Positions 54,103 through 64,000 of a DNA stretch of 64,000 nucleotides are shown here, in pieces. Position numbers and translations under genes: made by a program. Numbering within the stretch: the first letter of the stretch is position 1; each line of letters starts with the position of its first letter. A model generated the notes under the pieces. It saw nothing but the letters and a program-made list of their open reading frames with translations. It searched no databases and was not told the DNA's origin. The stretch is from NCBI GenBank assembly GCA_017519405.1, contig JAFWSH010000001.1, positions 1-64,000 on the forward strand. Reading direction: 5' to 3'. The DNA is from Clostridia bacterium. GTDB taxonomy: Bacteria; Bacillota; Clostridia; Christensenellales; Aristaeellaceae.

Positions 54103-54849
54103 ATGAAACGGACACTGCATGACAGCCGGCGCCGGCTGCTGGCGCTGCTGATGGTCGTCTGGATGGCGCTGGCGCCTGCGGCGGCCCCGGCGGAGCCGGC
54201 GGGATTAACCCCGGAGCAGTACGCGGCCTTTGTCCAGGCATCGGACGGCCTGGAGGCGGATCTGGAGCCGCTGGCCCTGGCGGCGGCGCTGACCCTGGGC
54301 GATGGGGAGAAAGGCGGCGCGGCCTATGTCTTCCTGTGCCGGATGACAGCGCCGGGGGAGGAGGCGCGGCTTGCCATGATGTATGTGGAGGCTGCCCCGG
54401 ATCAGGGCGCTGCTCTGCAGGCCCTTGAAGCCCTGCCTTTGCTGGACGGGGCGGGGAACCCGGCTGCGCCGGATGCGGAAATCCTGCGGGGCTTCCTCTT
54501 CCTGCCGACGGCAACGTTGCCGGAGGGGACCGCCGGGGCTTCCCTGCAGGAGGCGGAGCGGGTGACGTACCTCTGGCTCCTCTGCGGGATGTACGACTTT
54601 GCCGCGCCGGAACAGGACGCTGTCCGGAACGCGCTGGCAGAGGCGGAGAAGGGGCTGCCTGAGGAAATGAGGAGCCTGTACACAGCCCATGCCCCTGGCG
54701 TGCTGGCGGAGGCCCGCCGTCTGCTGGATCCCGGTGAGACCGCCGGCGGCCAGTATGAGGATGCCGGCATGGCGGACCTCCTCGCCGCCCTCCGGGGAGA
54801 GGAGAGGGCCTGCCGCTCCATGGAGGCCCTCCTGGCCCTGCTTCCCTGA
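54103..54849 (+). CDS. Secreted protein of unknown function
   Basis: A 248-residue exported protein, unrecognised. A signal peptide of about 35 residues (ending PAAAPAEPA) precedes an alanine- and leucine-rich, largely helical mature part with regularly placed acidic residues (DGLEADLEPLALAAAL, TYLWLLCGMYDF). There is no membrane anchor after the signal and no obvious catalytic motif. AGG at 54096-54098 gives only a close, weak ribosome site. It has its own promoter and is separated from glgA by a promoter region. Confidence 0.72.
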   Translation: MKRTLHDSRRRLLALLMVVWMALAPAAAPAEPAGLTPEQYAAFVQASDGLEADLEPLALAAALTLGDGEKGGAAYVFLCRMTAPGEEARLAMMYVEAAPDQGAALQALEALPLLDGAGNPAAPDAEILRGFLFLPTATLPEGTAGASLQEAERVTYLWLLCGMYDFAAPEQDAVRNALAEAEKGLPEEMRSLYTAHAPGVLAEARRLLDPGETAGGQYEDAGMADLLAALRGEERACRSMEALLALLP

Positions 54850-54932
54850 GGTCCGGGACGGCGCACACCCTTTCGGGTGCAGACGGCGCTGCTTTTCAGT
54901 GCCGATCCGTCCGGAAGAAAGTAAAATAACAG

Positions 54933-54961
54933 TTGAAGTTTGCACCTGAATCAGGTATATT
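54933..54961 (+). promoter_or_regulatory. sigma-A promoter of glgA
   Basis: TTGAAG (54933-54938) and TATATT (54956-54961), 17-base spacing. Confidence 0.7.
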
Positions 54962-55017
54962 GTAACCATGGGCCCGTTCGCGGCCAGACAGGGACTACAG
55001 CAGAAGGAGTGTTGGAC

Positions 55018-56487
55018 ATGACAGATACGATCACAAAGGGCATGAAGGTGGCCTTCATCGGCTCGGAGTGCTACCCGTTCATCAAGACGGGGGGACTGGG
55101 GGACGTGATGTACGCCCTGCCGCGGGCACTGATCCGCCAGGGCTGCGAGGTGCGGGTGTTCATGCCCTACTACCGCTGCATCCCGGACCGGTTCCGGGAC
55201 AAGATGACCTATGTGGGCTCCTTCATGATGAACCTGACGCAGGACGGCCGCGATTTCTATGTGGGCATCATGGAGACGGAGCTGGACGGGGTGATCTACG
55301 ACTTTGTGGACAACCGGGAGTTCTTCGACTGGGGCAATCCCTACACCGGCCTGTGGGAGGATATTCCCAAGTACTGCTATTTCTCCAAGGCCTCCCTGGC
55401 GGTGCTCAACTATCTGGACTGGATCCCTGATGTGATTCACTGCCACGACTGGCAGGCGGCCCTGGTGCCGGTGTTCCTCCGCACCCAGTTCGACGGAACG
55501 CCGGTGGGGGCGGCCCGGACGGTGCTGACCATCCACAATCTGCGGTTCCAGGGCATCTGCAGCATTGACCACCTGAAGTACTGGACGGGGCTGCCGGACT
55601 TCCTGTTCGACTACTCCGTGTTCAAGGTGAACGACCGGGAGGCCAACATGTTCAAGGGCGGCCTCGCCTACACGGACCGGATCACCACCGTCAGCGAGAC
55701 CTACGCCGATGAGATCCAGACGGACTTCTACGGCGAGGGGCTCAACGGCCACCTCTGGTATCACCGGGCCAAGCTGCTGGGCATTGTCAACGGCATCGAC
55801 GTGGACATCTGGGACAGCCGGACGGACAAGCTCCTGCCGGCGCCCTACGGCGAGGCGGACGTGCTCCGGGCCAAGGTGGAAAACAAAAAGGCCCTGCAGG
55901 AGCGGCTGGGCCTGGCGGTGGACGGGGACAAGTTTGTCATCGGCCTGATCTCCCGGCTGACCGACCAGAAGGGCCTGGACCTGATCGACGCCGTGTTCAC
56001 CCAGATGGTGGACGACCGGGTGCAGGTGGTGATCCTGGGCACCGGCGACCCCCGCTACGAGAACGCCTTCCGCTATTTCGAGAGCGTCTACAGGGGCCAG
56101 GTCTGCGCCTACATCAAGCATGACGAGAGCCTTGCCCACCAGATTTACGCCGGATCCGACGCCCTGCTGGTGCCCAGCCTCTTCGAGCCCTGCGGCCTGA
56201 CCCAGCTGATCGCCATGCGCTACGGCACGGTGCCGATTGTCCGGGAGACCGGCGGCCTCAAGGATACGGTGGAGCCCTACAACGAGTACACCGGGGACGG
56301 GAACGGCTTCACCTTCGACCGCTACCAGGCGGACCTGCTGCTGGACGCCGTCAAGCGGGCGGAGCGGGTGTACTTCGAGGACCGCCCCAGCTGGGACGCC
56401 ATGGTGACCCGGGATATGGAGAAGGATGTGTCCTGGGAGCACTCGGCCGACCTGTATCTGCAGCTCTACGGGGAGCTGAAGGGCTGA
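55018..56487 (+). CDS. glgA: Glycogen synthase
   Basis: A 489-residue GT5 family glycogen/starch synthase using ADP-glucose. The N-terminal KTGGLGDV (ADP-glucose loop), the VIHCHDW block and the C-terminal catalytic segment SLFEPCGLTQLIAMRYG are intact. Length matches the family. ATG 55018 has AAGGAG 8 bases upstream and begins just before the conserved MKVAFIGSEC. No other glg genes are next to it, so glgBCP must be elsewhere. Confidence 0.95.
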   Translation: MTDTITKGMKVAFIGSECYPFIKTGGLGDVMYALPRALIRQGCEVRVFMPYYRCIPDRFRDKMTYVGSFMMNLTQDGRDFYVGIMETELDGVIYDFVDNREFFDWGNPYTGLWEDIPKYCYFSKASLAVLNYLDWIPDVIHCHDWQAALVPVFLRTQFDGTPVGAARTVLTIHNLRFQGICSIDHLKYWTGLPDFLFDYSVFKVNDREANMFKGGLAYTDRITTVSETYADEIQTDFYGEGLNGHLWYHRAKLLGIVNGIDVDIWDSRTDKLLPAPYGEADVLRAKVENKKALQERLGLAVDGDKFVIGLISRLTDQKGLDLIDAVFTQMVDDRVQVVILGTGDPRYENAFRYFESVYRGQVCAYIKHDESLAHQIYAGSDALLVPSLFEPCGLTQLIAMRYGTVPIVRETGGLKDTVEPYNEYTGDGNGFTFDRYQADLLLDAVKRAERVYFEDRPSWDAMVTRDMEKDVSWEHSADLYLQLYGELKG

Positions 56488-56556
56488 GGACGGGCGGCGC
56501 CTGAGGGCTTTCCCGGCCGGCAGCGCCTCCGGCACGATCTGCTTCAAACAAACATC

Positions 56557-56603
56557 AGCGGCGGCATCCCTGCAGGAAAAGGCAGGAATGCCGCCGCTTT
56601 TAC
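56557..56603 (+). terminator. Rho-independent terminator after glgA
   Basis: The arms 56557-56573 and 56582-56598 pair over 17 bases with one wobble (AGCGGCGGCAT pairing with ATGCCGCCGCT), followed by TTTT. Confidence 0.85.
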
Positions 56604-56627
56604 AGTGTCGGGACAATCTGAAGGGAA

Positions 56628-57711
<1,084 letters not shown>

Positions 57712-57719
<8 letters not shown>

Positions 57720-59931
57720 CGGTCTTGACCCCCTTCAGAATGTCGGCAGGCTTGCGGCGCCTGGGATCGAAGCGGACGCCGATGCGGCTGATCAGGAAGC
57801 CGAACAGGGCCTCCAGGGCAAAGTAGATGATGGTGATGGCGATCAGGGGGAAGAATGCCTCATAGGTCCGGCTGCGGACAATATCCCCCATCTTGGTCAG
57901 GTCCTGTACCGCGATGTAGCCCACGATGGCGGTGGCTTTGATGAGGCTCACAATCTCGCCCCGGTAGGAGGGCAGCACATGGGGCAGTGCCTGGGGGAGG
58001 ATGATCCTGAAGAAGGTCCTGCGGTCGGAATAGCCCAGGGCGCAGGCGGCCTCATACTGCCCCCTGTCCACCGCACCCACGCCCAGCTTCAGCAGCCCGT
58101 ACACGGCAGCCCCGAAGGTGAGGGTGAAGCCGATCACCGCCACGAGAATGCCGCTGATGGCCACCGAACCGAAGATGATGTAGTAGAGCACCATCAGCAG
58201 CACCACCATGGGCATGCCCTGCACCAGCCAGATGCTGAAACGGGTCACCAGGTTGGCGGCGGGATTGCCGTTGCGGCACAGCATGAACACGCCGAAGCCC
58301 AGCAGCGTGCCGAACAGGATGGTCAGCGCCGTGATCAGCAGCGTGGTCAGAATGCCCTGCACGAACAGCTGCCAGCGATGCTCGCGGACAAACGTCTTGT
58401 TGAAGCTGTCGGCGATCCCGGCCCAGAAGGATTCGTCCTCCTGCCGGGTGCTGCGTACCACCAGCGTGAAGGCGGCGGGATAGTAGGACACGAAGTCCAC
58501 GGACTCTGCCCGTTCGTCCGTGATGATGATGGAGCCGGTGCCGATGTCTGCCTTCCCCGACTGGACGCAGGTCAGCACGGCGGAGAAATCCATGCCGACA
58601 AAACGGATGTGTACGTCCAGCTCCCGGGCGATCATCATCAGCACCTCGATATCAAAGCCCACCAGCTGCCCCCCGGGTCCGGAATAGCTCATGGGCTCCA
58701 GGGTGTCACAGGCCGCCACGGTGATGGTGCCGTTTGTGCCCGGCCAGTCCTGGGCCGGGAGCACCTTCGCGGCCTCGTCTGCGCCGGTCCATTTGTTCCA
58801 TGCCGCCTGAATGTCGGCGTCGGGAATGCTGTCGCGGGCCGCCTGCCATGCGCTGACCCGGGGATCCCCCTTCTGGAAGGCAAACCCGAAATGTGAGGAC
58901 TGCAGGCTTCCCGGGAATATGGCCAGCTCAGGATCCCGGCTGACCGCCAGCTGGGACACGGCGTTGTTGCACAGGAAAGCGTCCGTTTTGTCGGATTTCA
59001 GGGCCATGATCAGGTCAGGGACGGTGTTGAAGTACGAAAAGGAGCCCACATCCGGCGCCTTGGTCTTCACCAGCTCCTCGAAGGGTGCGCCGATGATCAT
59101 GGACACGCGCTTTCCCTTCAACTGGGCAAAGTCGGTGAACTCCGGAATCGCCCCGGCGGCTTTGAGCACCACCAGGACCGTGCCGCCAGAGAAGTAGGGG
59201 TCGGAGAAGAGAATGCTTTCGGCCCGCTCCGGGGTGACGCTGATGCCGGACGCCGCAAAGTCGCATTTTCCGGTCTGCACCGAGGGCAGGATGCCGTCGA
59301 AGGACATGTTCACGATCTCCAGGCCATAGCCTGCGTAGGCGCAGAAGAGGGCGGCGATCTCCATGTCGAAGCCCACAACCGCGCCGTCCCGCACGTATTC
59401 AAAGGGCATGTAGTCCGCCTCTGTCGCCACGCGGAGCGTGCCCTTCTCGCCCGTCAGCCCGGAAAGATCCGGCATGGTTTTGGCGTCCTCATCGTCGCCG
59501 AACCATTTGGCTTCCAGTGCCTTCAGCGTTCCCTCGGGCAGCTGCGCCAGAAAGGCGTTGAACTCATTCCGCAGCGCTTTGCCGGCCTCGTTCTTGGGAA
59601 AAACGAAGGCGAAATCATAGCGGTCGAGATAATCCGGCAGCCAGGTTATCTGGCTGTTCTCCCGGGCAAGGATCTCCGCCACAGGCTCGTCCGTCACGAA
59701 GGCAGCGACCTTATGGCTGGTGAGGGCGGCCACCAGATCTGCCTTGCCGTTGAAGTATTGTACAACGGAATCCGGCAGCATCTGTTCCACCATCTTGTCG
59801 AAGGTGGTGCCTGTCTGAACGCCGATCTCCTGTCCGTTCAGTTCCGCCGGCGTGACGATCTCGCCCCCGGCCGGGGCAGCGCCCAGCAGCAGGATCAGAA
59901 CCGCCAAAAGGGATAATAACCGTTTGCTCAT
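57712..59931 (-). CDS. Fused ABC transporter: split binding domains plus permease
   Basis: A 739-residue protein with a signal peptide (residues 1-23). Residues about 30-150 match only the second half of an SBP_bac_3 domain, from LNGQEIGVQTG to EAKWFGDDE. Residues about 162-405 are a complete binding domain (GTLRVATEADYMPFEY to AAWNKWTG). Residues about 425-530 match only the first half (GTITVAACDTLEPM to AAFTLVVRS). A HisM-type permease with about five helices follows, with the EAA loop EAACALGYSDRRTFFRIILPQAL. The two half domains together would make one further binding domain flanking the intact one. The downstream ATPase gene overlaps it. Confidence 0.9.
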
Positions 59932-60003
59932 GCTGATTCCCTTCCCGATATTATAGTGGAAGCCGGATCAATCCATCCTCCCGGGGTGTGTTGTCCGATT
60001 GGC

Positions 60004-60032
60004 ATTATATAGGAAAACAGCGCTTGGATCAA
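60004..60032 (-). promoter_or_regulatory. sigma-A promoter of the fused transporter operon
   Basis: On the minus strand TTGATC (60027-60032) and TATAAT (60004-60009), 17-base spacing; a second TATAAT at 59950-59955 lacks a -35. The leader is about 65 bases. Confidence 0.65.
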
Positions 60033-60103
60033 TGATTAGTTTTGCGCCTCGGGGACCAGCTGCCGGCACTTGCGGGAAGAATGGGAAGAATGTAAAAAAG
60101 GCC

Positions 60104-60132
60104 TTGACGGACCGGGACCCTTGCGCTATAAT
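60104..60132 (+). promoter_or_regulatory. sigma-A promoter of rpsU
   Basis: TTGACG (60104-60109) and a perfect TATAAT (60127-60132), 17-base spacing. Confidence 0.85.
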
Positions 60133-60204
60133 GGCAACACGGTATGCCTACCGTCCGTCTTGCCGGCTGCAGTCAAGGCGAGATGAGCGAGAGGAGGGAT
60201 AGCA

Positions 60205-60378
60205 GTGTCTGAGATCAGAGTTCGTGAGAACGAATCCCTGGAGAGCGCGCTCAAGCGGTTCAAGCGTCAGTGTGCCCGCGCCGGCGTCATCCAGGAGGTC
60301 CGCAAGCGTGAGCATTACGAGAAGCCCAGTGTGAAGCGCAAGAAGAAGGCTGAGGCGGCCCGCAAGCGCAAGTGGTAA
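60205..60378 (+). CDS. rpsU: 30S ribosomal protein S21
   Basis: A 57-residue, very basic protein. It begins [20 protein letters not shown] and ends with a Lys/Arg-rich helix ([15 protein letters not shown]), the normal S21 form. S21 lies near the anti-Shine-Dalgarno end of 16S rRNA and aids initiation. GTG 60205 has GAGGAGGG 6 bases upstream. It has its own promoter and terminator; the usual neighbours (dnaG, rpoD or yqeY) are not here. Confidence 0.96.
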   Translation: MSEIRVRENESLESALKRFKRQCARAGVIQEVRKREHYEKPSVKRKKKAEAARKRKW

Positions 60379-60388
60379 ATCATTCGGA

Positions 60389-60421
60389 ACCTCTCCCCCA
60401 AACGGGAGAGGTTTTTCTTTT
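60389..60421 (+). terminator. Rho-independent terminator of rpsU
   Basis: ACCTCTCCC (60389-60397) pairs with GGGAGAGGT (60404-60412), then TTTTCTTTTT. Confidence 0.92.
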
Positions 60422-60438
60422 TCTGTCAAAAATCCATG

Positions 60439-60467
60439 TTGACAGGATGCCCGGCGTGTGCTATACT
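60439..60467 (+). promoter_or_regulatory. sigma-A promoter of the HMA/P1B-ATPase operon
   Basis: TTGACA (60439-60444) and TATACT (60462-60467), 17-base spacing. An operator palindrome begins nine bases after the -10. Confidence 0.88.
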
Positions 60468-60475
60468 GAATTCGA

Positions 60476-60497
60476 CATATGAACAAACGTTCATATG
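60476..60497 (+). promoter_or_regulatory. ArsR/SmtB-type operator
   Basis: CATATGAAC (60476-60484), AAAC, GTTCATATG (60489-60497): a perfect 9-base inverted repeat covering the transcription start. It closely resembles CzrA/CadC/SmtB operators (ATATGAAC-type half-sites). A metal-responsive repressor is therefore expected, but none is encoded in the window. Confidence 0.8.
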
Positions 60498-60518
60498 AAT
60501 GCCAACAGGAGGTGCCCC

Positions 60519-60737
60519 ATGAAGAAGACATACCGGATCGATGTGGACTGTGCCAACTGCGCCAACAAGATGGAGGAGGCCGCCCGCAGGACCGCAGGCG
60601 TGGCCGACGCCACGGTGAACTTCATGCTGCTGAAGATGACGGTGGAGTTCGAGGAAGGCGCGGACCCCAAGGCCGTGATGGAGCAGGTGCTGGCCAACTG
60701 CAAAAAGGTGGAATCCGACTGCGAGATCATGCTGTAA
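60519..60737 (+). CDS. Small heavy-metal-associated (HMA) domain protein
   Basis: A 72-residue ferredoxin-like HMA protein with metal site DCANCANKM near residue 10. The ATPase that follows lacks its own N-terminal HMA, so this small protein is probably its separate metal-binding partner. The CANC motif resembles those on Zn/Cd ATPases rather than the MxCxxC of copper chaperones. ATG 60519 has AGGAGGT 5 bases upstream. It is co-transcribed with the ATPase (21-base gap). Confidence 0.88.
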   Translation: MKKTYRIDVDCANCANKMEEAARRTAGVADATVNFMLLKMTVEFEEGADPKAVMEQVLANCKKVESDCEIML

Positions 60738-60758
60738 ACAGAAAGGGAGCGCTGTCCT

Positions 60759-62636
60759 GTGAACAGGAAGCAGAAGAACGTACTGATCAGGATCCTCGTT
60801 GCGGCGGCGCTGCTGGGCCTGCTGCACTTCCTCCCGCTGGATGACGTCTGGGGAGGCTGGCTGAAGTTCGCCGCCTATCTGGTGCCCTATGCCGTCATTG
60901 GCTGGGATATCCTCCGCAAGGCCTGGAAGGGCATCCTGAACCGGCAGCCCTTCGACGAGTGCTTCCTGATGGCGGTGGCCACAGTGGGCGCCCTGGTGCT
61001 GGGGCGGCTGCGCACAGGGGACTATGCCGAGGCGGTGGCGGTGATGCTCTTCTACCAGACCGGCGAGCTGTTCCAGTCTGTGGCGGTGGGGAAGAGCCGC
61101 CGTTCCATCACGGCGCTGATGGACATCCGTCCGGACAGCGCCAACCTGGAGCAGCCGGACGGAACCTGCGCTGAGGTGGATCCTGAGGAGGTGCCGGTGG
61201 GCAGCATCATCCAGGTGAAACCGGGGGAGCGTGTGCCGGTGGACGGCAGAGTGGTGGAGGGCACCTCCAGCATGGACACCTCCGCCCTCACCGGGGAGAG
61301 CCTGCCCCGGGATGTGCGTGCCGGCGACGAGGTGCTCTCTGGCTGTGTGAACCTCACCGGCCTGCTGCGGGTGAAGACCACCAAAGAAGCCGGAGAGTCG
61401 GCTGCCGCCCGGGTGCTGGACATGGTGGAGAATGCCTCCTCCCTCAAGAGCCGGAGCGAGGCCTTCATCACCCGCTTCGCCCGGGTGTATACCCCGGCGG
61501 TGGTGTTCAGCGCCCTGGCCCTGGCTGTGCTGGGGCCGGTGATCCGTCTGCTGCTGGGCATGGCGCCCGACTGGGGTGACTGGCTCATGCGCGCCCTGAC
61601 CTTCCTGGTGATCTCCTGCCCCTGCGCCCTGGTGATATCCATCCCCCTGACCTTCTTCGCCGCCATCGGCCGGGCCAGCCGGGCCGGGGTGCTGGTGAAG
61701 GGCTCCAACTACCTGGAGGCCATGGCCCAGACACGGCTGATTGCCTTCGACAAGACCGGCACGGTCACCCAGGGTGTCTTCGAGGTGGCGGGGGTCCACC
61801 ACAGCGAACTGCCGGACGAGGAACTCCTGGAGCTGGCGGCGCTGGCGGAATACCATTCCGACCACCCCATCAGCCTCAGCCTGCGGAAGGCCTGCAGCCG
61901 GGAACTGGATCCCGGCCGGGTCACCGATGTGGAGGAACACGCCGGGGAAGGGGTCTCCGCCCTGGTGGACGGCCGGCGGGTCTGCTGCGGCAATGACCGG
62001 ATGATGCGGCGCCTGGGGGTGGATTTCACGCCCTGCTCCTCGGTGGGCACCGTGGTGCACGTGTCGGTGGAGGGCAAGTACTGCGGCCACATCCTGATTG
62101 CCGACAAACTGAAGCCCACCGCCCGGGAGGCCATCGACGCCCTTCGCCGCAGCGGCGTCCGCAAGAGCGTGATGCTCACCGGCGACCGGCCTGCGGCGGC
62201 GGAGGCGGTGGCGCGGGACCTGGGAGTGGACGAGCTGAAGGCCGGACTGCTGCCCGGGGACAAGGTCAGCGCGGTGGAAGCCCTGCTGGGGGAGAAGCGC
62301 CCCGGGGAGACGGTGGCCTTTGTGGGGGACGGCCTCAACGACGCGCCGGTGCTCTCCCGGGCGGATGTGGGCATTGCCATGGGTGCCCTGGGCTCCGACG
62401 CGGCCATCGAGGCGGCGGACATCGTCCTGATGGACGACGACCCCCTGAAGATCTCCACCGCCGTCACCCTGGCGCGCAGGTGCATGCGGATTGTACGGGA
62501 GAACATCGTCTTTGCCATCGGGGTGAAGCTCCTCTGCCTGCTGCTGAGCGCCCTGGGCTTCGGCACCATGTGGCTGGCCATCTTCGCCGACGTGGGCGTG
62601 ATGGTGCTGGCGGTGCTCAACGCCATCCGGGTGTGA
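60759..62636 (+). CDS. cadA: P1B-2 type ATPase, Zn2+/Cd2+/Pb2+ exporter
   Basis: A 625-residue heavy-metal ATPase. The transport motif is SCPCAL, phosphorylation motif DKTGTVTQG, TGES actuator loop LTGESLPR, and hinge GDGLNDAP. The last helices contain the conserved lysine (GVKLLCLLL) and Asp-x-Gly (FADVGVMVL) that mark P1B-2 pumps specific for Zn, Cd and Pb; the copper markers (NY and MSS) are absent. It lacks an N-terminal HMA, supplied by the upstream gene. GTG 60759 has AGGGAG 9 bases upstream. Likely repressed by a metal sensor of the ArsR family. Confidence 0.93.
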   Translation: MNRKQKNVLIRILVAAALLGLLHFLPLDDVWGGWLKFAAYLVPYAVIGWDILRKAWKGILNRQPFDECFLMAVATVGALVLGRLRTGDYAEAVAVMLFYQTGELFQSVAVGKSRRSITALMDIRPDSANLEQPDGTCAEVDPEEVPVGSIIQVKPGERVPVDGRVVEGTSSMDTSALTGESLPRDVRAGDEVLSGCVNLTGLLRVKTTKEAGESAAARVLDMVENASSLKSRSEAFITRFARVYTPAVVFSALALAVLGPVIRLLLGMAPDWGDWLMRALTFLVISCPCALVISIPLTFFAAIGRASRAGVLVKGSNYLEAMAQTRLIAFDKTGTVTQGVFEVAGVHHSELPDEELLELAALAEYHSDHPISLSLRKACSRELDPGRVTDVEEHAGEGVSALVDGRRVCCGNDRMMRRLGVDFTPCSSVGTVVHVSVEGKYCGHILIADKLKPTAREAIDALRRSGVRKSVMLTGDRPAAAEAVARDLGVDELKAGLLPGDKVSAVEALLGEKRPGETVAFVGDGLNDAPVLSRADVGIAMGALGSDAAIEAADIVLMDDDPLKISTAVTLARRCMRIVRENIVFAIGVKLLCLLLSALGFGTMWLAIFADVGVMVLAVLNAIRV

Positions 62637-62679
62637 ACCGGGCAGCGGATCTTCACGAACCCTGAGCCGTGGATAAAGA

Positions 62680-62711
62680 AAAAGTCCCGCCGGTGTGCGA
62701 CGGGGCTTTTC
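62680..62711. terminator. Bidirectional terminator between cadA and the uracil permease gene
   Basis: AAAAGTCCCG (62680-62689) pairs with CGGGGCTTTT (62701-62710), one wobble, with T runs on both strands. Confidence 0.8.
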
Positions 62712-62732
62712 CTGTGGATTGAATCGGGAGAC

Positions 62733-64000
62733 TTATTCCTTCTCGGCCGCGGCGGTCTCCTCGCCCTTGCGGCGGTTGAACACGACGTTCACCAGGATGC
62801 CCAGGATCAGGCCGGTGGCGATGGAGGAGACGGTCACAGCCCCGAAATTCAGCGTCAGGCCGCCGATACCGGGCACCAGGATGGCCGCCACCACGAAGAG
62901 GTTGCGGTTGTCGCCCAGGTCCACAGGCTGGAGCATCTTCAGGCCGGAGACGGCGATGAAGCCGTAGAGCGCGATGCACACGCCACCCACGATGCAGGAG
63001 GGGATGGAGTTCACAAAGCACACGAAGGGATCAAAGAAAGACAGGATGATGCAGTACACCGCCGCGATGGCGATGGTGCTGATGGAGGCGTTGCCGGTGA
63101 TGGCCACACAGCCCACGCTCTCGCCATAGGTGGTGTTGGGGCAGCCGCCGAAGAAGGAGCCGATGATGGAGCCCACGCCGTCGCCGATGAGGGTGCGATG
63201 CAGGCCGGGATCGGTGATCAGGTCATGCTCGATGATGGAGGAGAGGTTCTTGTGGTCGGCGATATGCTCAGCCAGGGTGACGAAGGCCACAGGGGCGAAC
63301 AACACGAAGATGCTGACCACATCCGCAAAGCTCTTGATGAGGCTGGCGGAGGCGGGGAGGCTCGGGTCATTCTCATAGAAGCCGAACATGCCAAGGAAGG
63401 TAAAGCGCGGCAGCTTGAACAGCTGCATGCCGTCGAAGGCGGACAGATTCACCAGCTTCAGGGCGTCCACATTGGCGGCGTTGCCGATGAAGGTGAGGAT
63501 CAGGGCGATGATATAGGCCCCCAGAATACCGATCACGAAGGGGATCAGCTTCATGCCCTTGCTTCCCTTGGTGGAGGCGTACACCGTGATCAGGAAGGCG
63601 ATGACGCCCACCAGAATGGCCACCAGGCTGTAATTCTCGGCGCTGACCGCGGTGTTGTTCAGATTGTTCACCGCGCTGCCGCACAGGGAGAGACCGATCA
63701 GCGCCACGGTGGGGCCGATGACCACAGGGGGCAGCAGCTTGTTGACCCACTCGGAGCCGGTCTTCTTGATGATCAGGGCGATGATCACATACACCAGGCC
63801 CGCGAACACGGCGCCCAGAAAGATGCCCAGGAAGCCGAAGGCCACGGCGCCGGCCAGGGGACTGATGAAGGCGAAGGAGGATCCCAGGAACACGGGGCTC
63901 TTCTTCCGCGTGGCGACAAAGAGGTAGAACAGCGTGCCGAAGCCCGCGCCGCACAGGGCCGCCGGCTGGCTCATGTAGGCACCGGAGCCGTCCACCAGAA
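62733..64000 (-). CDS. uraA: NCS2-family uracil/xanthine permease, N-terminus outside window
   Basis: A membrane transporter of the nucleobase:cation symporter-2 family. The frame is still open at base 64000, so the first roughly 40-50 residues are missing. At least eleven helices are visible. The substrate-contact region has the characteristic FAPVAFVTLAEHIADHKN block with conserved Glu, and the later segment GGCPNTTYGESVGCVAITGNAS is the NCS2 signature in UraA-type form (NTTYGE). Uracil is most likely; no pyrimidine operon gene is visible next to it. No promoter can be seen because the start is beyond the edge. Confidence 0.9.
   Translation of the reverse strand, partial: LVDGSGAYMSQPAALCGAGFGTLFYLFVATRKKSPVFLGSSFAFISPLAGAVAFGFLGIFLGAVFAGLVYVIIALIIKKTGSEWVNKLLPPVVIGPTVALIGLSLCGSAVNNLNNTAVSAENYSLVAILVGVIAFLITVYASTKGSKGMKLIPFVIGILGAYIIALILTFIGNAANVDALKLVNLSAFDGMQLFKLPRFTFLGMFGFYENDPSLPASASLIKSFADVVSIFVLFAPVAFVTLAEHIADHKNLSSIIEHDLITDPGLHRTLIGDGVGSIIGSFFGGCPNTTYGESVGCVAITGNASISTIAIAAVYCIILSFFDPFVCFVNSIPSCIVGGVCIALYGFIAVSGLKMLQPVDLGDNRNLFVVAAILVPGIGGLTLNFGAVTVSSIATGLILGILVNVVFNRRKGEETAAAEKE

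Noticed and set aside
60759..62636. Copper-exporting ATPase
   Set aside because: The final helices have the Lys and Asp-x-Gly residues of Zn/Cd/Pb pumps and lack the copper-type Asn-Tyr and Met-Ser-Ser motifs.

Overview
The window is 64 kb of GC-rich, gene-dense chromosome from a monoderm bacterium. Strong AGGAGG-type ribosome sites, a perfect CIRCE element before groES-groEL, GerM-like lipoproteins, VanW and LCP cell-wall proteins, an S4-type RluA, a Y-family polymerase paired with a YolD-like protein, the MrfA/MrfB repair pair and pyruvate phosphate dikinase all point to Firmicutes, class Clostridia. The high GC suggests an Oscillospirales-like gut lineage, but this is inference because no rRNA gene is present. 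I see no tRNA or rRNA gene, CRISPR array, prophage or insertion sequence. This looks like core chromosome. Both ends cut genes: ftsH on the left and an NCS2 (uracil permease-like) gene on the right.

Layout. 1-5.4 kb (+): ftsH end, a PHP phosphoesterase, a VanW protein, exodeoxyribonuclease III and dCMP deaminase. 5.4-9.2 kb (-): ilvE, an unknown gene, an RluA-type pseudouridine synthase and a Cys/His-rich DUF6062-like protein. 9.3-13.7 kb (-): an LCP protein, a zinc-ribbon membrane protein, a thioredoxin-reductase-like flavoprotein without NADPH signatures, and a secreted protein. 13.9-20.4 kb (+): Y-family polymerase, YolD-like, tcdA, a coiled-coil protein, cysS, a ComEA-like HhH protein and dnaX. 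20.5-22.2 kb: mgtE behind a long structured leader with a 22-codon Asp-rich leader ORF. 22.3-25.7 kb (-): a polar amino-acid ABC transporter and an SDR/epimerase. 26-35.2 kb (+): a two-component system, two GerM-like lipoproteins, an unknown membrane protein, an HtrA protease and a DUF4340 protein, which look like an envelope-homeostasis block. 35.2-36.7 kb (-): an L,D-transpeptidase. 36.9-39.6 kb (+): ppdK.

39.8-46.7 kb (-): a secreted protein gene with its own promoter, preceded by a co-directional set of mrfA helicase, ECF sigma factor, small membrane protein, mrfB nuclease, TPR protein and signal peptidase I. 46.9-51.8 kb (+): a 53-residue protein, groES-groEL, a two-domain PPK2 kinase and a PrsW-like membrane protein. 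52-53.9 kb (-): a YkuD-like protein and a KdgK-type kinase. 54.1-56.5 kb (+): a secreted protein and glgA. 56.6-59.9 kb (-): a second amino-acid ABC transporter of unusual build. 60.1-62.6 kb (+): rpsU, then a small HMA protein and a Zn/Cd-type P1B-ATPase behind an ArsR-type operator. 62.7 kb to the end (-): the uracil permease-like gene.

The most unusual content is, first, the 56.6-59.9 kb transporter. Its 739-residue subunit reads as half-binding-domain, full binding domain, half-binding-domain, permease, and its ATPase carries an extra HATPase-like C-terminal domain. Second is the Asp-rich leader ORF before mgtE. Third is the thioredoxin-reductase-like protein lacking both NADPH motifs. 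Fourth is the ECF sigma factor and small membrane protein lying between mrfA and mrfB. Many genes are coupled by stop/start overlaps (ATGA, GTGA, TTGA), and GTG and TTG starts are common.
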